A DNA stretch of 64,000 nt from Pogonophryne albipinna (GCA_028583405.1 CM053244.1:1054001-1118000); one strand, 5' to 3'; positions 36,972 through 49,359 are shown, counted from the first letter of the stretch. The notes: a model not told the origin generated them from the letters alone. Made by a program: numbers and translations.

Positions 36972-37460
36972 CAGAGGTGGGAGAAGTATTCAGATCTAAA
37001 ATAAACGTAGAAGTACCAGAGTGTAGGAATACTCTGTTCCAAGTAAAAGTCCTACATTAAAAATGTTCCTCAAGTAAAAGTAGAAAAGTATTATCATCAA
37101 AATATAGTGAAAGTAGCGACAGTAAAAGTAGTCGTTGTGCAGATTGGTCCATTCCAGAATAATATATATGATATGTTTTATAATGATTGATCATGAAAGT
37201 GTTCTCAAAGCTGGTAAAGGTGCAGCTAGTCTGAATGACTTTGTAGACTGCAGGGTAGCTTGTGGATTTACTCCAGGTGGAACTAAAGTCTGACTTAACA
37301 CTTGATTAGATTTACCATCATTCATCCACATCTGTTTAGTAACTAAAGCTATTAAATACATGTAGTGGAGGAAAAGTACACCATTTACCTCTGAATTGTA
37401 GAGGAGTAGAAGTACAAAATAGCAATTAAAAGTACAGGTCCCTCAAAATTAGTACAATAT
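36972..37460. mobile_element. Common fish hAT MITE (cagaggtggg type), right end missing
   Basis: The left terminus cagaggtgggagaagtattc is followed by the repeated agtaaaagta motifs of this family, and a subterminal block near 37370-37440 (gtggaggaaaagtaca, agtacaggtccctcaaaa) is that of the right end, which then breaks off. No terminal duplication can therefore be shown. Confidence 0.75.
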
Positions 37461-38458
37461 ACTTGCTTTTTAAGTTTTAGTTGAAGAATTTGTAACTTTA
37501 TATTAACATTATTCCGGAGCTGTAAGCTTTTATTAAATGAGACTAGGAAGGTATCTGGACTCAAACTTTGTTGACTTTATCTTTTTGGTGGTTTTTGACC
37601 GTTGTTATCTTTCTTATCTGTATTAAATATATATTTATGAATTACTTTTATTTAAAAAATACCCATGAATAAAAGACTTGCATAGAAAAAAAAGTCATTT
37701 TGTACTATAATTACCTTTATACTATAATTTCTGGCCATCAGAAAGGCTGCAACTTTTAGTAAATGTTATTATGTATTAAATAGCATTTTCACCAGTATTG
37801 CTGTACTCTTTGACTGTATTAAAACATTTGTAGATTTTCCCATTACCAAACATATTATTTGACAGAAGAATAATAACTCAAGGTCCACTGACTGGCTCTG
37901 GTGGTTGAAAGCACTATTAAGCTGGTAAAGACCAGTCTATGGGAAATACCTTGACTTAGGCAAGGTCCATTCTAACATTCAAGGTAGAAGAATGTTTCCA
38001 TGGCGACCATTTTTTCACATTAGTATTCATTCCTGAACAGCAAAACCTTCTTATCTGAAAGGTATTTCTTATCTAAGCCGATATTTAACGTCTTCGTCCA
38101 AAATGTGATCTTGATATCTGATGGTTTCTCAGTGGTCTGCTGTCCAGCTGGGACACGTCTCCTCTCTGCTGAGGAGTAAACACATGCTCTCTCAGGATCT
38201 CTGAGGAGGAGATTTGTCTTCATCGACACAGATGTTTGATTACTGTCAAGTGAATACGCTCTCCAGTGAGGCATGGGTGGATGGTGGGGGGGAGGGGGGG
38301 ACAGATACACTAAAGAAACACCTAAACCCCTTTCCCACCAAACCAGTTCCAATTTAGGCTCCGTTCTTGTGCTTTTCTGGTGCTTAACTGGTTCTTCTCT
38401 GTATATCAGAATACCTTTATTAGTCCCACAGAGGGGATATTTGCAATATAGTATATAG
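37461..38458. other. AT-rich noncoding DNA with a LINE-tail fragment
   Basis: No gene. 38405-38450 (aatacctttattagtcccac, agaggggatatttgcaa) is a short LINE 3'-tail-like fragment; a similar piece lies at 62031-62075. Confidence 0.45.
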
Positions 38459-39690
38459 CAGGGGTATTCAACTAAAATTCAACGAGGTCCAGTTAGAGAA
38501 AATGTCCCCATGCAAAGCTCCGGAACATCAAAATGTCTAAGTTGCTTTATGAATTAGTGTGATATATATTGAATTATAAAACGGACAAGTCAAATCAAGC
38601 AATCTGATTGGTTCTTAGCCGTGATATACTGAGCGTATACCACGGGTAGAATTGTAAGTTACTTTTCACAACAATTCAGTATCCCTCCGCGCCCGAGAAA
38701 CACAGTATACCGTTGGGCTGAAAAGCAAACTGCCTGCAGTTTGCTTTTCATACTGGAACAAGAAAGCAGTGGAGAAGTAACGGGGCAGAAACCCTCCTTT
38801 TTACGCAGCGGTCCAGACATAGACATCAAACGGCAAAACATATTCAGTGTGCAGTTCCTTTGGCATTAGGGCAGGGGTATCTAGATACTTTCCAAGGTTT
38901 GACATAATGAGTTGTGCTACTTTTAAAGCAAGCAACGATGTTTTCAAATCTGTAATCAAAGAGGTCCGCAAAAACACTATCGACTAATCAGATTGCTTGA
39001 TTTGACTTGTCAGTTTTATAAATATATTTACATTTCTTCCTTTACGAAACAAACTTACAAAGCATAAGATGGAAACATTTAAGATTAACTTCGACCTCCG
39101 GGGGGGTCTTACTATGGAGGAGTGGATTGAGGAGTGCCTATCTCCCGGAAAAAAAAGCACCTAAACGACAACATGCAGAGCTACGTGAAGAGCAGGTAGA
39201 CCAACTGGAAAATTACCACCATTCAAAAGCTTTCTGATGCAGGTCTTGAAACAAAGCAGAGACATGATGACCGTTAGTGGCCACAGGTGCGAAAGCTCTC
39301 TCCAGAGCTACTGGAAGCCCAATCTCGGGGACCGGAGAAAGTGGAGCAATATTCTCACCACGCCAAGCAACAGCCTAGAACAACCTCAACCTATACAAGT
39401 AACCTCGTAAGCCATGCTACTGATCCTGGACAGTTTTTCAGTGGGTGCAAAATAAACGGCAACATACAAATGAATGTAAATAAATAGCCAAATAATGGAT
39501 CAACGCTCTCTGCCTAATATGTTCGCTAGCTGTTAGTGTTGTTGCATAGCAACCACCTCGCACTATGTTTCGTGCAGAAGGCAACGGAGGGACTATTTTA
39601 TTTTGAACATCATTATTTACTAATAAAAACTATTTATATTAGAGTGTGTATTTTTCTTTCATATTGCCACACTTGGTAACCGTTTTATAA
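38459..39690. mobile_element. hAT-like terminus and decayed element interior
   Basis: caggggtattcaactaaaat at 38459 is a typical hAT-like terminus. An inverted pair follows at 38573-38612 and 38984-39022 (gacaagtcaaatcaagcaat and its inverse), marking a nested foldback. 39070-39470 has remnants of a reading frame (FKINFDLRGGLTMEEWIEEC) broken by stops, which I cannot assign. Boundaries on the right are uncertain. Confidence 0.5.
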
Positions 39691-39837
39691 AAGCAATAGC
39701 TCACTTCAGGCCGTGATATATGCTCATTATATCACAGCTAAGGGGGTTGTCGACCCTCCGCTTCGCGTCGGGCCGAACCACGCCCCTTAGCTGTGATATA
39801 ATGAGCATATACCACGGCCTGTCGTGAGCTATTGCTT
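39691..39837. repeat. Long hairpin (~55-bp arms)
   Basis: aagcaatagctcacttcagg and then ccgtgatatatgctcattat run to a GC-rich loop (gaccctccgcttcgcgtcgg), and then the inverse returns. Arms match except for a few bases. A shorter related segment (gccgtgatatactgagcgta) is at 38619, so this is probably the core of a foldback element that begins near 38573. Confidence 0.85.
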
Positions 39838-41275
39838 AAATAGCTGCAGCTTTATCAACGTCTGCATGTAATCAACAACTGACTGCCAAATAAAGAAAGT
39901 ACAATTAAAAAAACAACTATTTATTGTCAATTAACATTGAACTACAGATATACAGTAAATACTGTGAATATGTGTAATCTTCCTCTCGGGCTGCATTTAA
40001 ATATAAAATAGAGAAAATAAATAAAATAGCTTTTGAAGATATTTGCATCTTAAAAGTGCTTAATTTTAGATAAATAAAATAAAGTGTAGCAGCAGCTTGA
40101 GTTTCCCTTTGTCTTTGTTAACCGTTTCACATCATGACTTAACAGTTTCAGACGATTATAGAACAATATCAGTCTTTACACATCATAACTATTGAACAGT
40201 TTTAAAGTCTCTCTTTCTTTCCCTCTTATATTGCAGACCCTCTCTCACTTTGTTTTATTCAGTGAGAGAATTGAGCTGGAGCTTATTGTCCTGCCAGGAG
40301 TTTAAATCTGGGCTGAAATGGTGTCAGGGCCATTCTCACACACATGCAGGTGCTCATTGGTTAGCCTCGGTTAGCTCATTGGTTAGCCTCGGTTAGCTCA
40401 TTGGTTAGCCTCGGTTAGCTCATTGGTTAGCCTAGGTTAGCCTGCCCTGGAACCATATTTAGTTTTAATTTTGATCCTGGTGGACTGATCATATTGGGCT
40501 CTGAGACTGCTTATTCTTTGTGACCTCAGTTCTGACTTGAGAGGGAATGTTTGGTCAAACACTTTGTGTTTTTTCTCATAGAGGCATTTTGGCACTTTTA
40601 ATGAGCGCCACGGTCTCTGAACAAATGAGACACACTGGCTCTGTGCTCCAAGTGGGCAGGATGAACATGAATGAGTCCGTCCACTCAGGGTTAAAAGCTC
40701 TGCTCTCACTGTCCATTTTCCTCTTCTTGGAGAGCGCCATGTGTAATTATGTGTCTCTCCCTGTCTGCTGCTAACACGCCTGTGCACTCTCCGCTTCTCT
40801 CTGCCGCTGTCTCGTCTCTTCTTCTGTGTTTCTCTCCCTGTATCGCTTACTCGCCTCTTTCGCCCCCTGTCGGCGGCGGTGAAAATAGAATCGCCCCGTC
40901 AAAATTGAAATCCCCTATTAATGTATTGATTATAGGTCCAGGTCCGTATAGCATCTGGGTCCGGACCGCGGTCCGCCTGTTGCCGACCCCTGGTATATAG
41001 TATAGTACCACCACTTGTGTTTCCACCGCTCAGAGCCTGAATGGCGCTGTGTCATGACATCACCGTTTACGTCGGTGATTTTCTCCCCAACGCCGCTCAC
41101 AACAACAACAATGGGGGACTGCGTTCGGGTCAATGCTTGTGTTGCTTCATACGAAGCCAGATTAAATTAAAGAACGACTTCTCCAACGTTATACTCTTTC
41201 TCCAGAGTGCAGTGCTTCATTGTTTATTGATGTGGTTCAGCTGCATTTACCGACTGCTGCAGTGCTGCTCGTCCA
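39838..41275. other. Noncoding DNA with hAT-end fragment
   Basis: No gene seen. A hAT terminus reading outward (cctgttgccgacccctg) ends at about 40993, the right end of a fragment whose left limit is unclear. The same kind of end appears at about 60322. Confidence 0.4.
40355..40442. repeat. 22-bp minisatellite, about 4 copies
   Basis: cattggttagcctcggttagct is repeated in tandem four times, the last copy with one change (taggttag). Confidence 0.92.
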
Positions 41276-41277
41276 CC

Positions 41278-41324
41278 GGAGTTTAGTCTACAGTTTAGTC
41301 CACCGTTTAGTCTACTGTTTAGTC
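41278..41324. repeat. 12-bp tandem repeat (gtttagtctacc type), left part
   Basis: Degenerate copies of gtttagtctacc continue at 43965-44008 and 44659-44672 once the two hAT insertions are removed. Together they form one short array of about eight units. Confidence 0.85.
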
Positions 41325-41659
41325 CAGCCTTTCCCAAACTCAGGGTCGCGACCCAACATGGGATCCGGACCCGTTTTAATCAGAGCTGATGGCTGCGTTG
41401 CAAATAAAAAAAAAATATTATTATAAAAAAAAAAAAAAAATTATTTTGAAAATGAAATCATTCAATATAGCATTGTATATTGAATGATTTAATTTTCTAA
41501 ATACAAATAAACAAAAAGAAAAGATTGTATTTGCAACGCAGCCATCAGCTCTGACGCGAAAGTTTTCTTGCTGTCTGTTTATCATTCTCTCAATCTCGAT
41601 TGTACATGATGGCAAAAAGACGATGCAAAAAGATGATGCAAAAAGGAGTTTTTAAATGT

Positions 41660-41880
41660 TGGCTTCACAAAAGCTGTTAGAATTGGAGAAGAGCGGCCTC
41701 AGTGTGTTTTATGTGGAGAGGTGCTCAGCAACGAAAGCTTGAAAATAAATAAATTGGACCGGCATCTCCAAACAAAACATCCTCAGCATCGGGTCGAGTT
41801 GAAGGATTTTTTCATCTGCAAAGAAGAGTCTTTCAAGAAGCAGTGTTTTGACGGCGGAAAAGTAAGTCACTCATTTTAAT
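41660..41880 (+). pseudogene. hAT transposase N-terminal zinc finger
   Basis: The frame reads VGFTKAVRIGEERPQCVLCG, then INKLDRHLQTKHPQHRVELK, to a TAA at 41878. CxxC and HxxxxH spacing fit the BED-like finger of the ZBED5/SCAND3 hAT group. A frameshift just upstream separates it from the ATG at 41606. The final codons read through what looks like a splice donor (GGCGGAAAAgtaagt), so the real protein may have been spliced. Confidence 0.75.
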
Positions 41881-41984
41881 TATTTGTTTTCTGTGTTTGT
41901 GAGTTTGTCAGGGTCTGTTGTGAAATAGTTTAGTTAATGCAAAGTTGGATAAAATGCAGACTGAGCCCCGGAGCGGACCGCCAG

Positions 41985-42245
41985 CTGTGCACTCCCGTGC
42001 GTCCACTACGCGATCCCGTGCGTTCACTACGCGATCCCGTGCGTTCACTATGCGATCCCGTGCGTTCACTACGCGATCCCGTGCGTTCACTACGCGATCC
42101 CGTGCGTTCACTACGCGATCCCGTGCGTTCACTATGCGATCCCGTGCGTTCACTATGCGATCCCGTGCGTTCACTACGCGATCCCGTGCGTTCACTACGC
42201 GATCCCGTGCGTTCACTACGCGATCCCGTGCGTTCACTACATTCT
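41985..42245. repeat. 21-bp minisatellite, about 12 copies
   Basis: Unit gtgcgttcactacgcgatccc, with a T variant (tatgcg) in three or four copies. Because the unit is seven codons long, several frames stay open on both strands (for example repeats of NARDRVV); these are not genes. Confidence 0.97.
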
Positions 42246-43157
42246 GCAGCGGTGTTTCAACTTTTACTAGCCTAATATGTTTTTAAAACGGCCGGGAAAA
42301 AAAATTAGAAACAATAACCACCGGAAGATTAGAGGGAAAGTGACAGGTAGTATTAGAAGTATTCATTTCTCTCGCAAGAAGAAGTTTAAAGAATGAGAGA
42401 CAATGGAGTCTCTGAAAAGGGTCAAATTGGTTACTTTAATTAAATAGCGTGGTAATGAAACAAACAGAATGTAGTGGGAAGAGAGCAGCTGCAGCTGTCC
42501 TCTCGCAGTCGCGACCGTGAAGAAGAGGCTGAGACACGTTAGTTCTTCCCGCTTGCATCTCCCCTTCGCTCCTCCTCTCTGGGGGCTGTGACGTGAGGTT
42601 CTGCCCTCCTTTCTCCAATGTCCGATATCGCGCATTACAGAGGATTTAGACGATGTATATTTATTGCATAACTCCACACGCCTTTTCTCCTCATGGACTC
42701 ATTCATGACTTTTTATTTAATGCATTTTAACGGCTTTAAAAGTTGCTAACATAAAACCGGAAGTTAAGCTCACTGTTGATATCCGGAGACTTCTTCCGGT
42801 AAAGCTTTTCACAATAAACTTTAGCATCAACGTTAGCCACAGACGAATGCTAACCGGAAATGTTTTCACAAAAAAAACAGTTTTAAGCTTACTGTATGTT
42901 TAAACTAAATTACGTCATTAAATATTGATTTTAATTTCTTACAGCAGTATGAGAAGGAAAGCGAGAGAAAGTATCAGCCGCACGGATGTGACTGCTGCAG
43001 TGTGATGCACATAGGAATACAATCTTTCGTCAGTTTTGAAGATCAATATCATTCAATGTCATTTTAGACTGATTTATACTGACGGCCATGTAAAGCGATC
43101 AGTGTTAATAAAGATACTTAAACTACACACTGACTGCAGGTCAACAGGGGCAGTACG

Positions 43158-43415
43158 ATGCTGTTTGAAACAACCACTTTGGCACAGTTTTGGGTTGCTC
43201 ATTTCCAGCAGGCAGAGTTCTCCTGCTTGGCTAAGATAGCAGTACAACTATTGATACAGTTTGGCACCACATACTTGTGTGAATCTGGGTTTTCTACTTT
43301 AGCATACCTGAAAAACAAATACAGAAACAGGCTAAATCCTGAGCATGACCTCAGATTGGCACTGTCAAAAACCCAGCCCAGAATAGATCTGCTGGTTGAA
43401 AACTTCAACCACTAG
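43158..43415 (+). CDS. hAT transposase C-terminal fragment
   Basis: An 85-codon frame: residues 1-35 read FWVAHFQQAEFSCLAKIAVQ and beyond, then LCESGFSTLAYLKNKYRNRL and LRLALSKTQPRIDLLVENF to a stop. The YLCExGFS...K+KYRNRL block is the C-terminal dimerisation region of ZBED5/SCAND3-type hAT transposases. The catalytic residues are upstream and missing. A terminal copy of the same region is seen at 21570-21650. Confidence 0.85.
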   Translation: MLFETTTLAQFWVAHFQQAEFSCLAKIAVQLLIQFGTTYLCESGFSTLAYLKNKYRNRLNPEHDLRLALSKTQPRIDLLVENFNH

Positions 43416-44008
43416 CTCTCATTAGATGTCATTGTTATTATATTACATCATGTATCAATATATGATATAATACCCCTTCTAGCATGTCAGATCAGAAAAT
43501 ATTGTAAATAAGTCAGTAAAGTTAATCAGTTGCCAAGTGTTGGAGTTTCTTTGTCTCTCAGAATGTTTTACAATAGCTTTGTTCATTTAAAAGTGTTTAA
43601 AAATGGTGTGTACATAGTTTTTGAGCTAGTGACAAACTTAATATTGCACTTTTGATCATTGTATAATTTAAATGTGATTTGATCTGTGATGCACTGCACT
43701 TCCCATGTTTTGTCATTGCTTTGATCCTTATTTTTTCTGGGCAAGCTCAAAGGGAAGGTTGTTATGGTGAGAAACCTAATTGCTGCAATGCACTTTTATA
43801 ATTAAATACATATTTTCATTTACATTTTAAATTCATGGTGTGTTGTATTCTTTGTTTATAAATGTAGATATTATGGAAAATCATGACATTGTGTGAGCTT
43901 GGGTCCCGTAGGACCACAACATTTCTGTTTTGGGTCTCATGCTGAAAAAGTTTGGGAACCCCTGGTTTAGTCTACCGTTTAGTCTACTGTTTAGTCTACC
44001 GTCTAGTC

Positions 44009-44658
44009 CAGTGGTTCCCAACCTGGGGGGCGCCAAAGATCGCAGGGGGGGCGCCAGGCCTCAGATTATTTGAGGCCAAATATCATATTTAGACTTTTTT
44101 TTTTTTTTTTTGTAGTAGCTATTAAAGGCATAAAAAGACAGAAATGTATAATTCTTTCTTTAATAGAAATGTTTCTTCTGCCCGTAAAGTGTCCAAACCG
44201 GGCTTTTCTGGATAAGCGCATTTTTAAAACATAGTCATTGTCCATGCCGGTTTCAGTTGGATTATTCGTCACAGTTGCTCCGATCAGATCGGTCTCTTTT
44301 GAATCCACATAAACACATCGGCAAAATCCAGCTTACTTTGAGCATGTGTTTTAAACAGTTTAATCCCTTTGTGAATTGTTTCCACGTCCGCGCCGTCATT
44401 TAATTTCTTCATACAGCGGGAATCCAAATGAATTAATCCTGAGTCCAATAACCATCAAAGTCACTCCAATAGTGCTCCTTAATTACGCTTTCATCCTCCT
44501 TTAACAAAATACTTCACATTCATCTAGTTTGTGACAGTAGTTGTAGCATTTTTGAGACTCTTAAACTTTTGACCCCTTGTGTGTGTGGGGGGGGGGGGCG
44601 CAACTTCCAACAGGAGTCATTTGGGGGGGCTCTTGGGAAAAAAGGTTGGGAATCACTG
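44009..44658. mobile_element. hAT MITE, 650 bp, in the 12-bp repeat
   Basis: Inverted ends cagtggttcccaacctgggg and ...aggttgggaatcactg are flanked by gtctagtc (44001-44008 and 44659-44666). The interior contains a T18 run and a G12 run. A near-identical relative lies at 62888-63645. Confidence 0.92.
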
Positions 44659-44672
44659 GTCTAGTCTACCGT

Positions 44673-45832
44673 TACCTCACATTCACATCCGGCTGATCAC
44701 AGGGCTTCACCATGCAAGAGGTACCTCGAGCTGTAAGAGCACGATCATGTGGAGCCTCCAGAATCAGCACTTTGGAAACAGGGCTGAAACAGAGGGGTTT
44801 ATGGGATGCTACAATGCATGATCAGTTTGGTATTTTGAGCCAAAGACTTCAGAGACATGTTTTGTATATATCTGAGACCTATAATAAAATAATGAAAAAT
44901 AGTATAATATGGGACCTTTAATGTGTCATGTGAAGTTGAATTGACTTAGAATCTTTGGATGATAATTGTGTGTATTTGTGTAAGCAATGAGTAACATGAC
45001 CTTTCATGTATTTGTACCATGCATTACATGGAAACATAAATTACCTATCCACTATTGTGTTTTTTTATAACTATCATGTGCATGCTTATCGCGGACTAAA
45101 GCCTATCCCACCATGCACTGGGTGAGACAAAGGGCAAACCCTAGACATTTAAATACAAAGATAAACTTGAATTATTTCACTGCAGCACTGAACAGCTCCC
45201 CATTCCTAACACTTGAGATGCTGTACATGCTTGCAATTTGTCCTAATTAAATTCAAGTGGCCATATGGTCACTTGTGGGAACTGTTCTCTGCAAAGGAAG
45301 AGGCTAATTAAAACTTAAGAGTGGAATCCAGAGGATTTTAGCTGCTAAACAGCAGATAGCGAGCGCCACACGCTCAGCCACAACAGCTCTTTGACCGTGT
45401 GCACTTGGCATGTAGCATGCTAATAGTTGCTAATTGGTTCAGATCAAAAAGTACAGCTGGGGTTGATGGGATGTCATTTAACTATTTGGTAATAAACTAT
45501 GTGTTTGGACATATTCAAATTGTAGCTTTTGATGGAGCTAGATGAAAAGGGATCTCCAACGGTTATGGAATTCATCCGGAAGGGAACATGAATGTGAGTG
45601 AAAACAATGTGACCATGGGGTCGATCATAGTGATTACTTGCAGAGAGAACTGGGAAATGGGTGAAAGCTCTTCATGACCTCCCTTGAGATTTTGGTCAGG
45701 TTTGTTTGCCTGCTTTTCTTAGTACAATCCAGTATTTTAAAAAAATGTTTATGAAACTTTGAACTTGGTGGATGGAGCATGGTCCAAACAAGAACCATTC
45801 AATTATGGAGCAGATCTGAATTACTGTGCCAA
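44673..45832. other. Noncoding, no recognised feature
   Basis: Repeat-poor AT-rich DNA between the 12-bp repeat and the outer TA element. Short frames only. Confidence 0.4.
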
Positions 45833-46420
45833 TAGAGTGGTGCTGGAACGAGTCCTACAACCCGGAAGTGAGTTAGCATTTTACCACTTCCGGTTCCCTC
45901 GGTTGTTCGTTTTTTGAACATGTTTTTTGGAAAATAGCTTGAAATAAGGTCTGTGGTTGACACAAATTTAAGAGACGGATCACGTTTTGTTCTACGACAT
46001 TAAATACATCAGCAGTGACCCCACTGGTGATTTTTAAAGAGTTTACATGTCTGAAAAACGATGGTTGTTAACCCTTTGGAGTCCAGGGCTAATTTGGCCG
46101 TTTTCGCATACTTTTGATTTGTCTTACTAAACCCCATTAAGAAATGTTTGGCATGTCAATGTTTGGTATCTTTTTTTTAAGGACAACCTCACCTATATAA
46201 CCTGATAGTTATTTCTGTCATTTTGAGATACTATATGAACATTTTGGACCCAAAATCACAAAAAAACATAAAAACGATATTATTTTTCATATAGGTAACA
46301 CAAACATACACAACGAAACCATTTGAAAGCTGGAAATATATACATGGGATGTCACTATGATAATGTGAAAGTTTGATTGAGGTAGCATGAACCTATATAC
46401 AAATTTTATGAACAAATAAC

Positions 46421-47927
46421 TAGGGATGTAACGATACCAAAAACTCACGGTACGATAATATCGCGATAACAAGTCCACGGTACGGTATTTATCGCGATAT
46501 TAAATAATAAAGGGGGGAAAAAATGTAAAAAAAAAAAATTCAATACAAATTTTTTTTACTCGAAAAATGTTTCTTTATTAAATAATAAATCTGATTTGTA
46601 CAGCATTTTAGTAGGATAGCAGTATTGTCAAAAACAAAGTGACAGTAACAGACTGGAACAAGAAAACCAGTGTTTTTGTACCTATAGTACTACCAAACAA
46701 AGTAGGCATTTTCTTTGTGCCACTGCATCTCACAAATAAACAAGGACATTTAATAATCAGACCCTGCAATAAAATAAATCAAGTTTCACTTTAGTTTTTC
46801 AAGTAACTCAACTCAAACTCACTAGTCACTCACTCGGCATCATCAGACAGGTTTTTAGGAATATGAGCATGTCCACATTTCCATAAGCTGGGATGTTTGG
46901 GCATTTACAATATCCCCTGCTCTGGAAAAAACTCTCTCGCTTGGTACTGATGTTGCTGGGACAGCAGTGGTCGCGTTAACCGAATATTTTATTTAACAAT
47001 GACGGAAAAATCTGAAAGCAGTCTGTCATTTTGACAGATTAGAACAAACTCGGAACAGCACCAACGTTTCCCCGCAGCGAGGCTCTGGTGTTATGCCGTG
47101 TTATGCATGCCCTCCAAAAGGAAATGATATAGTTTCCAAACCGTACTTTGCCGTACAGATCAATACATGTCTGGGAGGTTTTGCTTTACGCTGTGCGCGC
47201 TCCCGCGAGGTGCATCATGCACACACGGCATAACACCGCCCCCCCGTTGACAGTTCACGAGCGTGCTCTCTCGTGAACAGTACATGCTATGTTATAAAGC
47301 CGTGGAGGGCGGGAGTTTATAAACCAAAGAGTAACCGCCCTTACGGGACGCTGTAATAAGTAAAGCGAACGCACCCGCAAGGACACCTGGTCTCCTATTG
47401 GTTGAGGGATTTTGACAGGATTGTTGCCCAAAGGTTCGAGCGCGCACAGAATAAATCTGAGAGCAGAAAAAATCTGTAAGCAGCAATATATCTGAGTGCA
47501 AGCGTACAGTTTGAGCAGAAGCAGAGCAAATCTAAGTGCAAGCAGGCACTATTTGAGTGCGAGGACAGGGTTTGAGGGAAATAAATACATAAAGTATGCT
47601 CTCAAATTTAAATACCACGCTCTTGAATAAAGATAGGGAATAACCCCCATATAAATACGATGTCCTTTTGTGTTCTGTTGTTTTATGTTCATGTTGTAAC
47701 CTACTTGCTGCCATGTTGGACAGGTCTCTCTTGAAAAAGAGATCGATGATCTCAATGGGACCATCTGGTTAAATAAAGGTTTAAAACAAAAAAAAGTGTC
47801 TAAAAAAAATAATATTTTAAAAAACATTTTTTTTTTTTTATCGCGGTAGATTTTGTTAGTCTCACGACGGTATTGGGACGTTTATTTACCGCGATACCGC
47901 GATATTCGGTATATCGTTACATCCCTA
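46421..47927 (-). mobile_element. hAT element, 1.5 kb, complete ends
   Basis: Inverted ends tagggatgtaacgata / tatcgttacatcccta are flanked by the 8-bp duplication caaataac (46413-46420 and 47928-47935). Transposase remnant is on the minus strand near the left end. The right third (about 47310-47840) carries cargo shared with 1-240 and, in part, with the MITE at 8671-9099. Confidence 0.95.
46855..46995 (-). pseudogene. hAT transposase C-terminus
   Basis: The minus strand reads TAVPATSVPSERVFSRAGDI then VNAQTSQLMEMWTCSYS and a stop. PSERVFSRAGDIV is the conserved hAT C-terminal dimerisation motif of the ZBED1-like group and is intact here, unlike the frame-broken version at 7770-7911. The rest of the enzyme is deleted. 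Confidence 0.85.
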
Positions 47928-48334
47928 CAAATAACAGGTGTATCCATAGGCTTTTTTTCCTAATTTCTCAAGTTCTGTCAACAGTGACACAGTAGGCACA
48001 ACAAAACATTTAAAAGCTTAAATAATGTACATGGGATTTCATTCTGATAAGGCAAAAGTGTTATTATAAATATAATACAAATATATATACACACATTATG
48101 TACAAAAATCAGTTTTTTCTGTCTTTATCTGTGCCACGCTTCAAAGCAGTTTCTGTCAACTATGACACAGAGGGCAAAATCACAGGCTCCTCCTCCTCCA
48201 TGTCAAAAAACAAGCTTATAGCTTGACTCACGTTCAGAGTTCTCTTCATCATAGTTGAATCTTCAAAACTCTAAATCTATCTAACTATATCTAAATTCTC
48301 AATGTTCCCATTTCCCGCCGTCTCTCTTCGGTTC

Positions 48335-49060
48335 TGTTGGAACAAACACAGTAGTGGTGGCTTAAAGCCCACCTCTACTCCGCGCCGTCCGTTAGATGAG
48401 CCTGGTCAGATTAATAAGAGAAGGAGTTCAAAACACCGCCATAAAAGTTATAACAATAATCTGATTTTAATGGTAAAAAACACCAATACAAATTACAGAG
48501 TACTCTGGACTCCCAGCTCTACTGCTGTGCGATACAGGTATCGGGACCAGCCAGTCAGAAACAAGGGGGGGCCTTTGCATGAATAAACAACAGTATATAT
48601 GGACATATTTGGGGCGGAGATGTGGGTCGGCTCTTCCATCCCATTTTACTCCTAAGTGAAGCGTGAGAGCCTCGGAACTAGTCAAGGTCAGAATCACTTT
48701 TTATCTTCCACCTAACTTCACTCCTTTACTTTCCCAGGGAAGATTTCACACAAACTATTCTTTCCCAAAACAATCAAACATTGTACACAGATATATTGGT
48801 GCTTGAGATTATATTGGCCCCAGGAAGAACCTTGAAAGAGAACATGTGCGTGCTGATATCTGGGTCAGTGAGTGTATGTGTGTGTGCTGGTGAGAGGAAG
48901 TGTGTGTAACAGGGTATCTGGGTCATGGAGTGTAGGTAAGAAGGTTTATATATATAGGATTACTTTAAAACAGTCCCAAATAATACATGTTCACTTCAAT
49001 ACAGTTCAAGATAATACCCGTTTACTTTAATACAGTTTAGAACAATATCTGTTTACTTTA
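48335..49060 (-). repeat. 3' LTR (left copy)
   Basis: 726 bp, beginning tgttggaacaaacac on the plus strand and ending ctgtttacttta. Nearly identical to 54862-55614. A purine-rich tract adjoins it at 49061-49075 (seen on the minus strand), as expected upstream of a 3' LTR. Confidence 0.92.
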
Positions 49061-49359
49061 ATCCCTCTTTTGATCTCAACTTCAGAGATCAATTTATACA
49101 CAGCATTTGAAACATAACCACTGTCATTCTTTTCTACTGTCTGTTCCCCAACATTTATATAAATCCATCAGTCGCTGGGATTTAGAGCACTTTAAACCTT
49201 TAGGAACAGTCCACCATAACAATTTCTTATGACAGTGGAGGGAGACCAAAATATGTTAAAAAAAATGGTCCTTGTCGGCTGAGTCATCGTGCTCGTCCTC
49301 CTCCGACGCGTAAGCCAACAAGGGCATTTGGTACGAAGGGGAAGGGGCAGCTTCTCCCT

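Larger units (their letters stand above)
41325..43964 (+). mobile_element. hAT element, 2.64 kb, in the 12-bp repeat
   Basis: Inverted ends cagcctttcccaaactcagg and ...agtttgggaacccctg are flanked by gtttagtc (41317-41324 and 43965-43972). The transposase start (about 41660-41880) and C-terminus (43158-43415) are kept on the plus strand with the catalytic middle missing. A 21-bp minisatellite occupies 41985-42245. A related fragment is at 53160-53490. Confidence 0.9.

Noticed and set aside
40355..40442. Cluster of repeated ttagcc units as a possible regulatory array
   Set aside because: A simple 22-bp minisatellite; no evidence of regulatory role.
41985..42245. Possible CRISPR-like array (regular 21-bp repeats)
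   Set aside because: No spacers; units are contiguous and lie inside a eukaryotic hAT transposon.
41908..42286. Three ORFs of about 110 codons with seven-residue repeats
   Set aside because: They are frames of the 21-bp minisatellite, open only because the period is a multiple of three.
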